DNA of 64,000 nucleotides, from assembly GCA_040902105.1 (NCBI GenBank), contig JBBDXW010000021.1, positions 62,001-126,000 on the forward strand, given 5' to 3'. This document shows positions 21,346 through 31,725 of this stretch, in pieces. The DNA is from IDS-8 sp040902105. GTDB taxonomy: Bacteria > Pseudomonadota > Gammaproteobacteria > Steroidobacterales > Woeseiaceae. A program made the translations under genes and the position numbers. The notes under the pieces are model-generated. The model had not been told where the DNA came from. It ran no database searches and was given only the letters and a program-made list of their open reading frames with translations. Within the stretch, counting starts at the first letter, position 1. Each line of letters begins with the position of its first letter.

Positions 21346-22371
21346 ATGCAAGCACTGGTCAAATCGAAAGCGGAACGCGGCATATGGCTGGAAGATATCG
21401 CCATGCCGACGCCGGGTCACAACGACGTTCTCATCAAGGTGCGCCGGACTGCCATTTGCGGAACGGACATCCACATTTATCAGTGGGACGACTGGGCCAG
21501 GCGAACCATCCCGGTGCCGCTCGCCGTCGGTCACGAATTCTCCGGCGAGATCGTCGAATGCGGCAGCGAAGTCAAGGGACTGGCCATAGGGGATCGCGTG
21601 TCGGCGGAGGGACACGTTACCTGTGGCGTTTGCCGAAATTGCCGCGCCGGCCGCAGGCATCTTTGCAGAAATGCTATCGGTATCGGCGTGAGCCGTGCCG
21701 GCGCGTTCGCGGAGTACATCTCGGTACCTGCCTTCAATGTGTTCAAACTGCCCGATTCAATCACGGACGAGATGGCCGCGATCCTCGATCCCCTCGGCAA
21801 TGCAACTCACACGGCGCTTTCTTTCGATCTCGTCGGCGAAGACGTACTGATTACCGGCGCAGGTCCGATCGGCATCATGGCCGTAGCGGTCGCCCGCCAT
21901 GCTGGCGCACGGCACGTCGTCGTCACGGACGTCAATGACTACCGGCTGAAGCTCGCGAAAAAAATGGGTGCGACCGTCGCATTGAACGTGAGTACCGGTT
22001 CGCTCGACGACACAATGCGCGATCTCCGCATGGAAGAAGGCTTTGACGTCGGCATGGAAATGTCCGGCAACCCGGCGGCATTTCGCGACATGCTGCGCAC
22101 CATGCACCACGGCGGCCGCATCGCCATTCTCGGCATCCCGCCGGGCGAAATGGCAATAGACTGGACCGCGGTCATATTCAAAGGATTGATTCTAAAGGGT
22201 ATCTACGGCCGCGAGATGTTCGAGACCTGGTACAAGATGGCCAGCATGCTGCAAAGCGGCCTCGACATCGAGCCGATCATCACGCACCGCTTCGCCCACA
22301 ACGACTTCGAGCAGGCGTTCGAACTGATGGCCTCCGGCCAATCCGGCAAAGTAATCCTCCGCTGGGACTAA
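21346..22371 (+). CDS. tdh: L-threonine 3-dehydrogenase
   Basis: A 341-residue zinc alcohol-dehydrogenase-type enzyme, identical in length to E. coli Tdh. The catalytic zinc site ([26 protein letters not shown]) and the structural zinc cysteines ([15 protein letters not shown]) are complete, and the NAD fold has [10 protein letters not shown]. It oxidises threonine to 2-amino-3-ketobutyrate for Kbl. The ATG at 21346 is the family start; an upstream in-frame extension overlaps kbl. Confidence 0.96.
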   Translation: MQALVKSKAERGIWLEDIAMPTPGHNDVLIKVRRTAICGTDIHIYQWDDWARRTIPVPLAVGHEFSGEIVECGSEVKGLAIGDRVSAEGHVTCGVCRNCRAGRRHLCRNAIGIGVSRAGAFAEYISVPAFNVFKLPDSITDEMAAILDPLGNATHTALSFDLVGEDVLITGAGPIGIMAVAVARHAGARHVVVTDVNDYRLKLAKKMGATVALNVSTGSLDDTMRDLRMEEGFDVGMEMSGNPAAFRDMLRTMHHGGRIAILGIPPGEMAIDWTAVIFKGLILKGIYGREMFETWYKMASMLQSGLDIEPIITHRFAHNDFEQAFELMASGQSGKVILRWD

Positions 22372-22380
22372 ACCGGACCT

Positions 22381-22865
<485 letters not shown>

Positions 22866-22959
22866 CGTGTCCTGGTTCAGGCCGAGCTGCGCGTCCACGC
22901 CGAGCGCTGCTGATACTTCTCCAACCGGTTGGCGATACGGGGGCACGGGGTTTCGCTGA

Positions 22960-23316
22960 AAATCCGAAGCGAACCTACCGGATCTGCCGTGAAGAAGGGC
23001 TGCAGATCCGGACCAAACGACGTAAAAAGCTGACTCGCTTGCGGCGACGAACCCCCATGCGCACCTGTAAACCTTCCTCGCAATACCGGCGATGCACGCG
23101 ATCCGCCACCAGCTTCTTCAGCCGGCTATTCTCCTCGCGCAACTGGCGAAGCTCACGCACTTCGACCGGGCCCAGGCCGGCGTACTTCTTCCGCCAGACG
23201 TAAAACGTCGCCTCGGCAATGCCGAACTAGCGGCACACGTCCTTCGCAGGTGTTCCCTGCTCGGCCAGCTTCAACGCGTAGCTGACCTGTTGATCGGTAA
23301 ATCTCGAGCGCTTCAT
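22960..23316 (-). mobile_element. Scrambled IS3-family remnant (orfA with internal stop, two orfB pieces)
   Basis: From the ATG at 23316 leftward the orfA transposase reads MKRSRFTDQQVSYALKLAEQ, then an in-frame TAG at 23227-23229, then FGIAEATFYVWRKKYAGLGP and the leucine-zipper segment ELRQLREENSRLKKLVAD. It is then fused directly to an orfB piece (RVHRRYCEEGLQVRM), so the middle of the element is deleted. Head-to-head with this, the + strand at about 22970-23040 encodes another, different orfB piece (TYRICREEGLQIRTKRRKK). The element is dead. Confidence 0.8.
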
Positions 23317-23362
23317 AGTTTTCTCCTTCTTCTTTTCGCGGACCACGAAACGAGTTTAGTCC

Positions 23363-23657
23363 ATGTCTAAACTGCACGCATTTGTTGGGAGGACGTCACC
23401 TGCGCCGATCGTTATCGACGAACTCACCGTGGATGCTCGGCGCAAGGCCAACTGGGCGCGCTTGATTCAGAAAGTCTACGAGATCGATCCGCTCGAGTGC
23501 CTGAACTGCGGCACGACAATGCGCATCATCGCGCTCATCGACGATGCCGACGTCGTCAACCTCTGGAATCCGCCAGCGGATTCGGTCATACCCAAAGGGC
23601 CCGACTCAAGGCCAGACCGTCTCCCTCACCTGTCACCCCGTGCCGGACATCGCCTGA
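23363..23657 (+). mobile_element. C-terminal remnant of an IS91-type transposase
   Basis: The frame from 23363 gives ARRKANWARLIQKVYEIDPL, then ECLNCGTTMRIIALIDDADV, which resembles the C-terminal zinc-binding end of IS91/IS801-like transposases. After a frameshift the usual ending appears as LTCHPVPDIA before the TGA at 23655-23657. The rest of the transposase is missing. It was recognised from memory of the family; no search was run. Confidence 0.65.
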
Positions 23658-23859
23658 GTGCCGCCATGTCGCGCGCTCGCGTTCGTCCGGACCACCGACT
23701 GAACACTTATATTCGGCTGCTTCGGCACCGCCGACACCGAACTCCGACGATAAATCACACAGGTACACGAGTATTCCGGCAAATACTCGCTCGCCCCAGC
23801 ACCACCGCAACCATTCCAGGCACTTTCCAGCCGTGCTTCGTTCGATCTGTGCGAAAGAA

Positions 23860-24012
23860 TTTCCTATCCTTCGACACATCGCGACAACAGGTCGATGACG
23901 AAGGCGACGTACGCCGACCGACCAGGTCACCATGAACGCAATTTCCACCACCGACAGCCGGTTGGGCGCCGAGGCCGTGAACGTGCGGCCAGATCGGCCA
24001 GCCGGTCAGAAA
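23860..24012 (-). mobile_element. Integrase-core fragment of an IS3-family orfB
   Basis: On the minus strand RTFTASAPNRLSVVEIAFMV and, after a one-base shift, SAYVAFVIDLLSRCVEG followed by a stop match the rve integrase core (TATAPNRLWV.D.TYV..W...YVAFVIDLFSR). It ends about 20 bp before the stop of the first amidohydrolase gene. It is another dead fragment marking the left edge of the accessory block. Confidence 0.65.
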
Positions 24013-24029
24013 GCGCGTGCCGGCCCTGA

Positions 24030-25568
24030 TCACTTGAAGCGAATACCATCTTTAACAACAAATGCCACGCGCCGCATGGCGGCCATGTCTGTCAAAGGAT
24101 CGCCCTCGACGACAATAACGTCAGCCAATTTTCCAGACTCGATGGTCCCAAGCCGATCCAGCATACCGAGTAGTTCCGCACCTGTACGAGTTGCGCTAAT
24201 TATTGTATCCATTGGAGTCATACCCAACTTCACCATCGTCATCATCTCGGTAGCTTCCGGAGCCAGTTGCTGAAAATTGAGAAACGTGGTGCCATCAGTA
24301 CCCATTGCAAGACGAACTCCCGCCTTCAGCCAACGTCTTACATTTTCGCGCACTGTTTCGCCCTGGGTCAGCTGTTGATTGAGCGACGGCCCGCTTTGGC
24401 CGAACATGTCGCTCTGCGACATGTTCGGTTGATATATAGGCAGGCCTGCAAGATCCGGATTGCGCTTGTTGAAAAGCATCTTGTCACGATAAGCCATTAA
24501 AGTGCGGTAGTGCTCAGGAGTGGTCGACATGATGAAATCAGTTTCGCTTAGGCGATTCGGGTCCCGTGCGAGGTCGGAACGCACAGTTCGTGTTACGATC
24601 AGCGACACGCCGATTACCCCTTTCTCGGCGTATCCCTCGAGGATATCTTCATCGAGAAGATAATCATCTGCGAACGGATGCTCGATCGAATCAATGTCAA
24701 ACTTCAGAAGTCTTCTGAAGCCTGCATTGCTATCGTTAGCATGAACGTCGATTTTCTTACCGTGCTTGCGCGCGATTTCTATGATTCGTTCAATCTGGGC
24801 ATCAGTGAAGTCATTTTTGCCATCGAAAGGCGCGTCATCGAAACGCAGCTTCCAGTATGAAAACTCGTCCGACAGGATTGGCTGCAGGTCCCGATCAACA
24901 TCCTCGATGACATGGAAAACCCATTCGTTCCGGACGTAATCCAGGGATTCAGCCGGGGTATGATTCTCCTTGATATAGCTTCTGAAAGCGGCTTCGCTCG
25001 TCAACAACCCGCCGCTGAAGAAGAGGCGCGGCCCCGGAATCTCACCTGCATCTATCTTCTTCTTTACAGCGGGGACGTTGGCGGGGCGGTAGGATCCGCC
25101 GGTGTGACGCATCGTCGTAACGCCCTGCATCAGTGCAATATAGGCACGCTCTTCGGCACCATCGCCCATTTCTTTCCAGCGGCGTTGCAGTTCCGCCAAC
25201 GGAAAGTCCGTCGCCGGCCCCGGATAGAGCGGACTCAGTGAAATATGGCCGTTCGAATTGATGAGACCCGGCATCACAGTGAATCCTGATGCATCGAGCA
25301 CAATTGCGTTTTTCGGGATAGTGACCTTGTCGCTCGACGCCACCTGCTGAATGGTTCTGCCCTCGATCAATACGGTATAGCCCGTTTTTGGCGCCGCTCC
25401 GGTCCCGTCAATGAGCGTACCGCCTACAATCGCTATTGGCTCCCTCGGCGCATACGGCGGAGGCGGCGGACCAAACGTTGAAGGGTGGGGTATCTGGGCA
25501 AAAACATGTGAAACCAGGAGGAGACATCCGCAAACTGCGATTGCCGTCAAAGTGCCAGTCCTCATCAT
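24030..25568 (-). CDS. Secreted amidohydrolase-family protein with NGH in place of HxH
   Basis: About 512 residues with a signal peptide (cleavage after VFA, near residue 24), so it is periplasmic or secreted. It has the amidohydrolase-superfamily barrel: strand-1 metal motif position PGLINSNGH (N106, H108), a probable bridging lysine in YWKLRF, histidines in VHAND and IEHPF, the aspartate in MGTDGT, and the C-terminal GKLADVIVVEGDPL. The usual first histidine of HxH is asparagine. Substrate unknown; relatives often act on peptides or amides. The start with GGAG seven bases upstream is chosen. It is a paralog of the gene at 38880-40409 and sits 57 bp after an S9 peptidase. Confidence 0.8.
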   Translation of the reverse strand: MMRTGTLTAIAVCGCLLLVSHVFAQIPHPSTFGPPPPPYAPREPIAIVGGTLIDGTGAAPKTGYTVLIEGRTIQQVASSDKVTIPKNAIVLDASGFTVMPGLINSNGHISLSPLYPGPATDFPLAELQRRWKEMGDGAEERAYIALMQGVTTMRHTGGSYRPANVPAVKKKIDAGEIPGPRLFFSGGLLTSEAAFRSYIKENHTPAESLDYVRNEWVFHVIEDVDRDLQPILSDEFSYWKLRFDDAPFDGKNDFTDAQIERIIEIARKHGKKIDVHANDSNAGFRRLLKFDIDSIEHPFADDYLLDEDILEGYAEKGVIGVSLIVTRTVRSDLARDPNRLSETDFIMSTTPEHYRTLMAYRDKMLFNKRNPDLAGLPIYQPNMSQSDMFGQSGPSLNQQLTQGETVRENVRRWLKAGVRLAMGTDGTTFLNFQQLAPEATEMMTMVKLGMTPMDTIISATRTGAELLGMLDRLGTIESGKLADVIVVEGDPLTDMAAMRRVAFVVKDGIRFK

Positions 25569-25625
25569 CCCGTTCTCCAATTCAGGGCTGAACCCCGACG
25601 CACATTCTTCCCGGCTTCAGCCCAA

Positions 25626-27908
25626 TCAATCATTCGGCGTAGCCGCCAGGTTTCGCGTGAAAAATTCCAGCATCTTCTTATACGCGAAGCGCATCTGTTC
25701 AACGTTGTCATTACCCCAGTAGTGGTTGACGCCAGGCAGTGTTACCAGCTCCAATGTCTTATTGTTTCTGATAAGCTCTTCCACAAACGCGATAGTGTCT
25801 GAGTATTCGACGATCGAGTCTCGAGTGCCGTGAATGATCATCAGCGGATCTTCCAGACCACTGACTTGCCACAGCGAAGACTGTCGTCGATATCGCTCAG
25901 GATAGTCATCTCCTTTTGGCTCTCCCATCACTCGCATTTGCTGGGGCGTGGCATGCCACACATTTGTCGCAGGAGCGCCGGCAACGCCTGCGGCATACAA
26001 ACCAGGCTTCTTGAACAAAGACATGGTCGTCATCAATCCGCCATAGCTGGCTCCCCAGATGCCTACGCGGTCAGGATCTACGTATCCTTCAGAGATCAGA
26101 TGGCGAATGCCGCTTTCAATGTCGTCTATGTCCAGGCTGCCAAACTCATCAAGACCATTTCGAAACGCCCTACCCTGGCCCCAGCTTCCACGTATGTTTA
26201 CATTGAAAACAAGATAACCCAGCGAGACGAAGACCTCGTCCAGCCCCCAGGTCGGATGTATTGGCCGCCCGCCCCATTGATTGCGGACAGTGTCGTTGTA
26301 CACGGGACCAACGATCAAAGGGTAGAGTTTCTTCGGGTCGAAATCTGCTGGCAGAGCCAACCGACCAACCAGGGGTGAACCATCGACATGACTCTTGAAC
26401 TCGACGTACCGGATGTCAGGCCATGTGTATTCATAAAAGGCATCTTGCGGAGACCGGGTTACTTGTAAGAGCTTTCCAGCGCCTGCAAGCCCTCGAAGAT
26501 ACAGATCCGGCGGCGTCGTATCGTCGCTGAAGCGAAACGCAACATACTCGAAGTTCGGTGAGTAAAACGGCGTGTAAGTTCCTGACGCAGTACTGATCTC
26601 TTCCACGTTTCCACCGGGCGCCGACGGTACCCGATACAACTGGCGATCCGCGATGTGATCCTTGTTGGCTACGAAATAGATCTGCGACTGCTGATGGTCG
26701 ACCGTGAAAGAAGCGACTTCCCACTCGCCTTTCGTCAGGGGCGCAGGCGTACTGCCCGCCTCAGAAAGGAGATACAGATGATAATACCCTTCAAAATCCG
26801 AAAGAACGATTACTCCTTGACCATCGGGCGCCCAGCCCGCTGACCAGCTCGGGTAATGTGGACCGTCCGGACTGGTAACGTCATAGTAAACCGTTGCTGT
26901 TGGACTTTTTGCATCGTAAACGACAATCAGCCGATTGGTAGCCAGAAGGTTGCCGGTGTCCACAAGAACTGCGTTGCCATCAGGTGACCATTCGTATCCC
27001 CAGATCGGATCGTGCTCGTCACGGCGATCAAACACTGTTTCTGGAGTGTCGGCGACATTGAGTACCCCGATTCGACGCTTCGTCGTTTCGTCCCCGGGAT
27101 ACTCTGCCGTTACCCTGTTAACGTGTTCCTCGCCTTGAGCAAAGTAGTGTATGTCCAGGTGGCGTGCCGAGCGCTCATCCGCCATGACAAATGCAATCTT
27201 CCCGCCATGAGCAGACCACTTATAACTTTCGACGAAAACATCTTCTTCGTCGCCTTTCAGGATACGACGCGGCTCTGTTGCTTCCTTACCTGTCTCGCTT
27301 ATCCACAACCCGGCTTTCGTAACGTAGGAAATGTATTCGCCGTCGGGCGACGCATTGAGCTGGCTGGCCGCATCTTCGGGTGCCGCTATCAGGGTCGACG
27401 CGCCATCTGCAACATCTAAAGAATGGATATCGCCATCAGAAACATAAATGATTTCCTGATCATTGAGCCAACGTAATTCGGTAATCGCATCCGTTGTCCG
27501 ACCGCCAGCACCATCGTCGCCGTGACTCGTCAGTCGATGCTTTTCCCCCGTCGCTAACGAAAAATTCCAGATGTCCCAGTCCTGATAGCCTTCATCGTTC
27601 CAGAGGAATGCAATGTTCTTACCGTCCTTCGACCAGGCGATTTGTTCCGGGGCGGTACCAATGAGACTCGGCATCGCGTAGAGCGCATCCAGACTGACGT
27701 CGTTAGCGGGTACTGGTACTGCTACTGCTACCGGTGGTGCGTTGTCGCAGGCCAGAAGCGATGCCACAGTTCCGTATGCGATCAAGGTTCGCAGTCTCAA
27801 CGCACGTTTTCTCCATTTTTGTAATGACACAGTGGTGCTAAACGGCCTGTAGCGGCTGAACCAGGAGTAATGCGCCATGATGAAGCGAAGTGGCGCGCCC
27901 ACAGGCAT
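25626..27908 (-). CDS. S9 family serine peptidase (DPP IV / prolyl oligopeptidase type), copy 1
   Basis: Up to 760 residues: an N-terminal beta-propeller with WSKDG/WSPDG-type repeats (about 70-500), then an alpha/beta-hydrolase domain with the catalytic triad S621 (GASYGG), D697 (HGTRDS) and H729 (VNHYWG). Near the N terminus ASLLAC looks like a lipobox, so it may be an outer-membrane or periplasmic lipoprotein. The exact start is uncertain (ATG 27908, ATG 27878 or a later GTG). Such enzymes release dipeptides or cleave after proline or other residues. It lies between a TonB receptor and an amidohydrolase, and is a clear paralog of the gene at 32155-34332. Confidence 0.88.
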   Translation of the reverse strand: MPVGAPLRFIMAHYSWFSRYRPFSTTVSLQKWRKRALRLRTLIAYGTVASLLACDNAPPVAVAVPVPANDVSLDALYAMPSLIGTAPEQIAWSKDGKNIAFLWNDEGYQDWDIWNFSLATGEKHRLTSHGDDGAGGRTTDAITELRWLNDQEIIYVSDGDIHSLDVADGASTLIAAPEDAASQLNASPDGEYISYVTKAGLWISETGKEATEPRRILKGDEEDVFVESYKWSAHGGKIAFVMADERSARHLDIHYFAQGEEHVNRVTAEYPGDETTKRRIGVLNVADTPETVFDRRDEHDPIWGYEWSPDGNAVLVDTGNLLATNRLIVVYDAKSPTATVYYDVTSPDGPHYPSWSAGWAPDGQGVIVLSDFEGYYHLYLLSEAGSTPAPLTKGEWEVASFTVDHQQSQIYFVANKDHIADRQLYRVPSAPGGNVEEISTASGTYTPFYSPNFEYVAFRFSDDTTPPDLYLRGLAGAGKLLQVTRSPQDAFYEYTWPDIRYVEFKSHVDGSPLVGRLALPADFDPKKLYPLIVGPVYNDTVRNQWGGRPIHPTWGLDEVFVSLGYLVFNVNIRGSWGQGRAFRNGLDEFGSLDIDDIESGIRHLISEGYVDPDRVGIWGASYGGLMTTMSLFKKPGLYAAGVAGAPATNVWHATPQQMRVMGEPKGDDYPERYRRQSSLWQVSGLEDPLMIIHGTRDSIVEYSDTIAFVEELIRNNKTLELVTLPGVNHYWGNDNVEQMRFAYKKMLEFFTRNLAATPND

Positions 27909-28025
27909 CGAAACCTGTGGCGCACCCCCTCCATCTATGGCTCAACGCCAGGACCCCGATGTATACCCAAGGTCCTCACCCGCGAACTGACATTATTTAC
28001 AGAGGCCAAAACCTCGAGGCTGGTC

Positions 28026-31000
28026 TCAGTTGAATTCGACAGATGCGGTCACGAACAGGTATCGACCCAATGAATCGTAAAGCAAGGTATAGGTGCTGCC
28101 GTTGGAGCCGGCATTGGCTGCCGGGACGCCCGTCAAGGGCGGATCCTCGTCAAACACATTGTTGACACCACCACGCAAAATCCAGTTTTCTCCGCGCGGC
28201 CTCCAGGCCGCGGCCAGATCCAGATAACTGCGCGCCGACAATCTGTCCACCGGGAAGTGCGGACCCGTCAGTGCCGGTTGGCTGCTCGTGCGCGAGCTTT
28301 CGACCCCACTGATGTAACGCCACGTCAACCCCAGCCACAAATCCGACCAGGGCGTGTCCCATCCCACATTGGCTATGTGGCGCCATTCCGATTTCGGTTT
28401 GCTGCAAACGAAGCCATGATAGCCCGCACAGTCGCCGATCTCATCAGGAGTTGACGTCGGCAGCGGCTTGATTTCGTATTTGTCCAGATACGTTCCATTC
28501 AAAGTCAGATTCAAAGCGCCAAAGTTGCCCAGCTCCAGGGGATAATTGACCATGATATCCCAACCAGCCGTATTCAATGATCCGGTGTTGACGTTCAGCT
28601 GCGAGATATACGCATCTTCTGAAGCAAACAACGTCCCACCAAGACCACGGTGGATCAAGCTACAGAAGAGCGGATCACCATTTTCCAGGCAGTTCCTTAT
28701 GGCGACGTTGCCATCGATCACCCCAACCAGGCCGTCGATGTCGATGTCCCAACGATCCAGCGTTGCAGTAAGACCGGGAATGAATGCCGGCTCGAAAACG
28801 ACGCCGGCCGCAAAGGTTTCGCCCTCTTCCGGTTCGAGATCGGGGTTACCGCCGGTCAATTGCCCGGCAAACGGTTGATCCGGAATACTTCCATATTGCT
28901 CCGCCGTTACACCCATTCTCTGGCATTGCTCGAAGGTGGCAAAAGGATCCGACCCTGCACATGGGTCAAATGACCCGTCGGGATTCTCCGCCAATCGAAA
29001 GCTGGTGAAGCGAAACTGGCTGGCGAAAAGTTCGATAACGTTAGGCGCCCGTACCGCTTTCTGAAGACTGGTTCGAAACCGCACAGTGCTCGTCGGCTCC
29101 CAGTTGATACCGAACTTGTACGTATCCGTTGAAACGCTGCCTTCGTAGTCGGAATTACGATACGCGCCTTCCAGGGAAAGATGTTGGAGCAACGTGCGAT
29201 CCTCAACCAGCGGTATGCTGACCTCGCCGAAAACCTCGGAAACGGAGGTTGATCCGGCTACGGATTGTCCCAAGCCCCTTGCCTCTGAAAGAGCATCGAA
29301 GTCCGCTGTGAGAGAATTCTTGCGATATTCCGCACCAACAGCAAACCCAATGCCACTGTCCGCAAAAGGCGATGCCAACCCGTAAACGCCAAGATCGCCC
29401 GAAACCGTTGCCAGCATATCCGTCATAGTCGTAATGCCCGACGAAAATCCATAATCATCGATGAAATCCAGGGCTGCCTCGGAGGGCCCGGCGAGCGAAA
29501 AGTAATCCAGCGGAGCACATTCCGGATTGTTGTTGAATGGGGAGTCATCGACATTTACGAAGCAGGCTGGCTGCCCGAAAGTATCCGGATTAAGCGGCGT
29601 TCCGTCCGGTGCAGTGCGTTGATCAATCACAGCAAAAAGTGCCTGTGACGCTTTCGCCTGATCAATGAGAAAGGACTTCTGATTCATCTGCGCCCTGGCA
29701 TAGGTCGCGGCGATCTCGTAGTCAAAAGCATCATTGATCTCCCCTCTAAGCCCGGCCACGGTCCGAATGGTCTGGAGCTCCACCAGTTTGTCTCGAAGGC
29801 CATTCTCGGCGGAACGCCGTCTAAGCACGATTCCTGTTGCAATGTCTTCGGGCCCGACGTAGGCCCCGGTGTCGGGATCATAATTGCTGGCAGTGCTCAA
29901 ACCGCGACTCCCGCATAGAAAATCAGCCTGCTGAGCGCTGAAGTAGGGATTGTCGCAGTTGAGCCCTCCGATAGTCGGGATGATCCCATTATTCAACACA
30001 CCCTCAGGAGATTGCTCACCGGTTGTTTTTACGCGGTAAAAGCTCGTTTCCAGAAATGGAACCAGGTGCTCGTTTATCTCGTAATGGGCCAGAGCTCCAA
30101 AGTCATATTGCTCCTGATCACGCTGAAGTTGGCTATACTGCAGCTCGTTGAACTGGTCGATCAGAGGATTACGAAGGACAAACTGGTCACCCTGCACACG
30201 GAATTCCGGCGGCAACCCTACCGCACCCGTATTGACAAAGCCCGCGTCTATATCGACGGGCGAGGGTCGGCAGGTGAAACCTGTGCCATCCGGTGGTTCG
30301 CCCGCAAACAAACAGGTCGTAAAATCGCGTTCGAACATCTTGACTTCGTCGGTCTCGCGATAGGTCGCATACGCTGTTACGTTGCCTCTGCCATCATCGA
30401 AGTTCTTCCCCGCAACGAGTGAAAACAACGAGGAAAAACCGTCCCATACACTCTTGTCAGGCAGAGTATAGTCGCCGGGGTTGTTTTGCTCCCAAGGAAC
30501 GACCGATTCCTGGGCACCTTCGTTGTCATTCCGATGCTGATAGCCCCCTAGCGTGGTCGTCAGCTTCAAACCTTCAAAATCGTCACGCAGAATGAAGTTG
30601 ACCACGCCGGCAAGTGCATCCGAACCGTAAACCGCCGAGGCACCACCTGTAAGCACCTCTACATTCTTCACCAGGGCAAACGGTATCTGATTTATGTCGG
30701 TTGCTATGCTGCCCGGTGATCCGTACGGCATGCGCCTTCCATTTACCAGGACAAGTGTCCGCTCCGGACCAATTCCTCGAAGATCAACCTGAGTAGTGCC
30801 TGTCAGGCCACGCCCGGTCGTACCTGCGCCTTCGGGAGAGGCTATCACCTGAGGAATACGGTTCAGATAATCCTCCAGTCTTATTGCCCCGCGCTCCTCC
30901 AATGCTTCAGCGTCGAAATTGACGATAGGGCTGACGCTATCCATGCCACGCTGCGGGATGCGTGATCCCGTAACGACGATCTCTTCCAACCCGTCGCTTT

Positions 31001-31118
31001 GATCGCTTTGCGACGCGGCGGATGAGGACGTCTGCGCGAACGCTGAAGGGATGCCCGCACCCAGAACGAGCGAAGCAACATTCACCAGAACCAGCCTACA
31101 TGCACAAATTGGCTTCAT
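28026..31118 (-). CDS. TonB-dependent outer-membrane receptor
   Basis: 1030 residues: signal peptide (ending SAFA/Q, about 28), a short linker EEIVVTGSRIP, then the plug domain (about 60-175, with LVLVNGRRMPYG and LTGGASAVYGSDALAGVVNF), and a large barrel ending in YLFVTASVEFN. The plug signature is common in receptors of Sphingomonadales and marine gammaproteobacteria that import peptides, siderophores or plant compounds. It is the only outer-membrane importer in the accessory block, so it may bring in the substrate of the neighbouring peptidases. GGGGGA precedes the ATG at 31118. Confidence 0.92.
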   Translation of the reverse strand: MKPICACRLVLVNVASLVLGAGIPSAFAQTSSSAASQSDQSDGLEEIVVTGSRIPQRGMDSVSPIVNFDAEALEERGAIRLEDYLNRIPQVIASPEGAGTTGRGLTGTTQVDLRGIGPERTLVLVNGRRMPYGSPGSIATDINQIPFALVKNVEVLTGGASAVYGSDALAGVVNFILRDDFEGLKLTTTLGGYQHRNDNEGAQESVVPWEQNNPGDYTLPDKSVWDGFSSLFSLVAGKNFDDGRGNVTAYATYRETDEVKMFERDFTTCLFAGEPPDGTGFTCRPSPVDIDAGFVNTGAVGLPPEFRVQGDQFVLRNPLIDQFNELQYSQLQRDQEQYDFGALAHYEINEHLVPFLETSFYRVKTTGEQSPEGVLNNGIIPTIGGLNCDNPYFSAQQADFLCGSRGLSTASNYDPDTGAYVGPEDIATGIVLRRRSAENGLRDKLVELQTIRTVAGLRGEINDAFDYEIAATYARAQMNQKSFLIDQAKASQALFAVIDQRTAPDGTPLNPDTFGQPACFVNVDDSPFNNNPECAPLDYFSLAGPSEAALDFIDDYGFSSGITTMTDMLATVSGDLGVYGLASPFADSGIGFAVGAEYRKNSLTADFDALSEARGLGQSVAGSTSVSEVFGEVSIPLVEDRTLLQHLSLEGAYRNSDYEGSVSTDTYKFGINWEPTSTVRFRTSLQKAVRAPNVIELFASQFRFTSFRLAENPDGSFDPCAGSDPFATFEQCQRMGVTAEQYGSIPDQPFAGQLTGGNPDLEPEEGETFAAGVVFEPAFIPGLTATLDRWDIDIDGLVGVIDGNVAIRNCLENGDPLFCSLIHRGLGGTLFASEDAYISQLNVNTGSLNTAGWDIMVNYPLELGNFGALNLTLNGTYLDKYEIKPLPTSTPDEIGDCAGYHGFVCSKPKSEWRHIANVGWDTPWSDLWLGLTWRYISGVESSRTSSQPALTGPHFPVDRLSARSYLDLAAAWRPRGENWILRGGVNNVFDEDPPLTGVPAANAGSNGSTYTLLYDSLGRYLFVTASVEFN

Positions 31119-31725
31119 CGTGATCCCCCCATCACTTAGAACATGCGGTTGCTATATAGGGCACTCGATTTCCTAAACTCTCCGACATCTTCGGGTCGCG
31201 AATCGACATCCCGGCCCGACCGCGGTTTCACTGCTTGTACAGCTCTTGTCTCGATTAAACCGTGAAGCATCGGACGCATTGGTTCGCAGGGATGCGCGGG
31301 CCGTCAGAAGCGGTCGAACCTGGTGCGTACGCACAGTCAACCGTTCGTTATTGAGAACCTCACCCCGTCTTGCGCTCCCTGGTTCCTGTTTTTTCTACAA
31401 TACTATATATCGTATCCAATGTGCAAGATATCTTGTCATAGGCAATGGAGACCAGCAACTTGCACGATGACCCGCAGCGATGTCAGCGCGAGGTCGAGAT
31501 CAGGCCGACAGTGGTTCAATCTGCATTATCGGGACAGAAGGTTTCGCACGCTCCCGACCGGCGCCGGTTGGACGGCGCCGTGCCGAGCTCGCTGACGGTC
31601 GATCACGGCACGGAGCTCACAGTGCTCGAGGAATGGGCGTGGCGACGAGGTGCAAGCGACCTGCACCCGAAGACAACACGAAACATTCAACCCGACAGCC
31701 GAGCCTCCAGAATACTCGCGCCGGT
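31119..31725. other. Gene-free region upstream of the TonB receptor
   Basis: About 600 bp without a convincing gene. The receptor promoter should lie here, reading leftward. It contains the duplicated block (31264-31480) described separately. Short open frames on the + strand (for example from 31480) have no recognisable protein features and are considered chance. Confidence 0.6.
31264..31480. repeat. Duplicated intergenic block, copy A
   Basis: About 200 bp, roughly 80 percent or more identical by eye to 42412-42620. Shared stretches include GCATTGGTTCGCAGGGATGC, TATTGAGAACC, CTTGCGCTCCCT and ACTATATATCGTATCCAATG. The AT-rich part at 31400-31437 carries possible promoter boxes reading leftward toward the receptor. 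Both copies lie upstream of a leftward gene, so a shared promoter/leader is the likely meaning. Confidence 0.75.
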
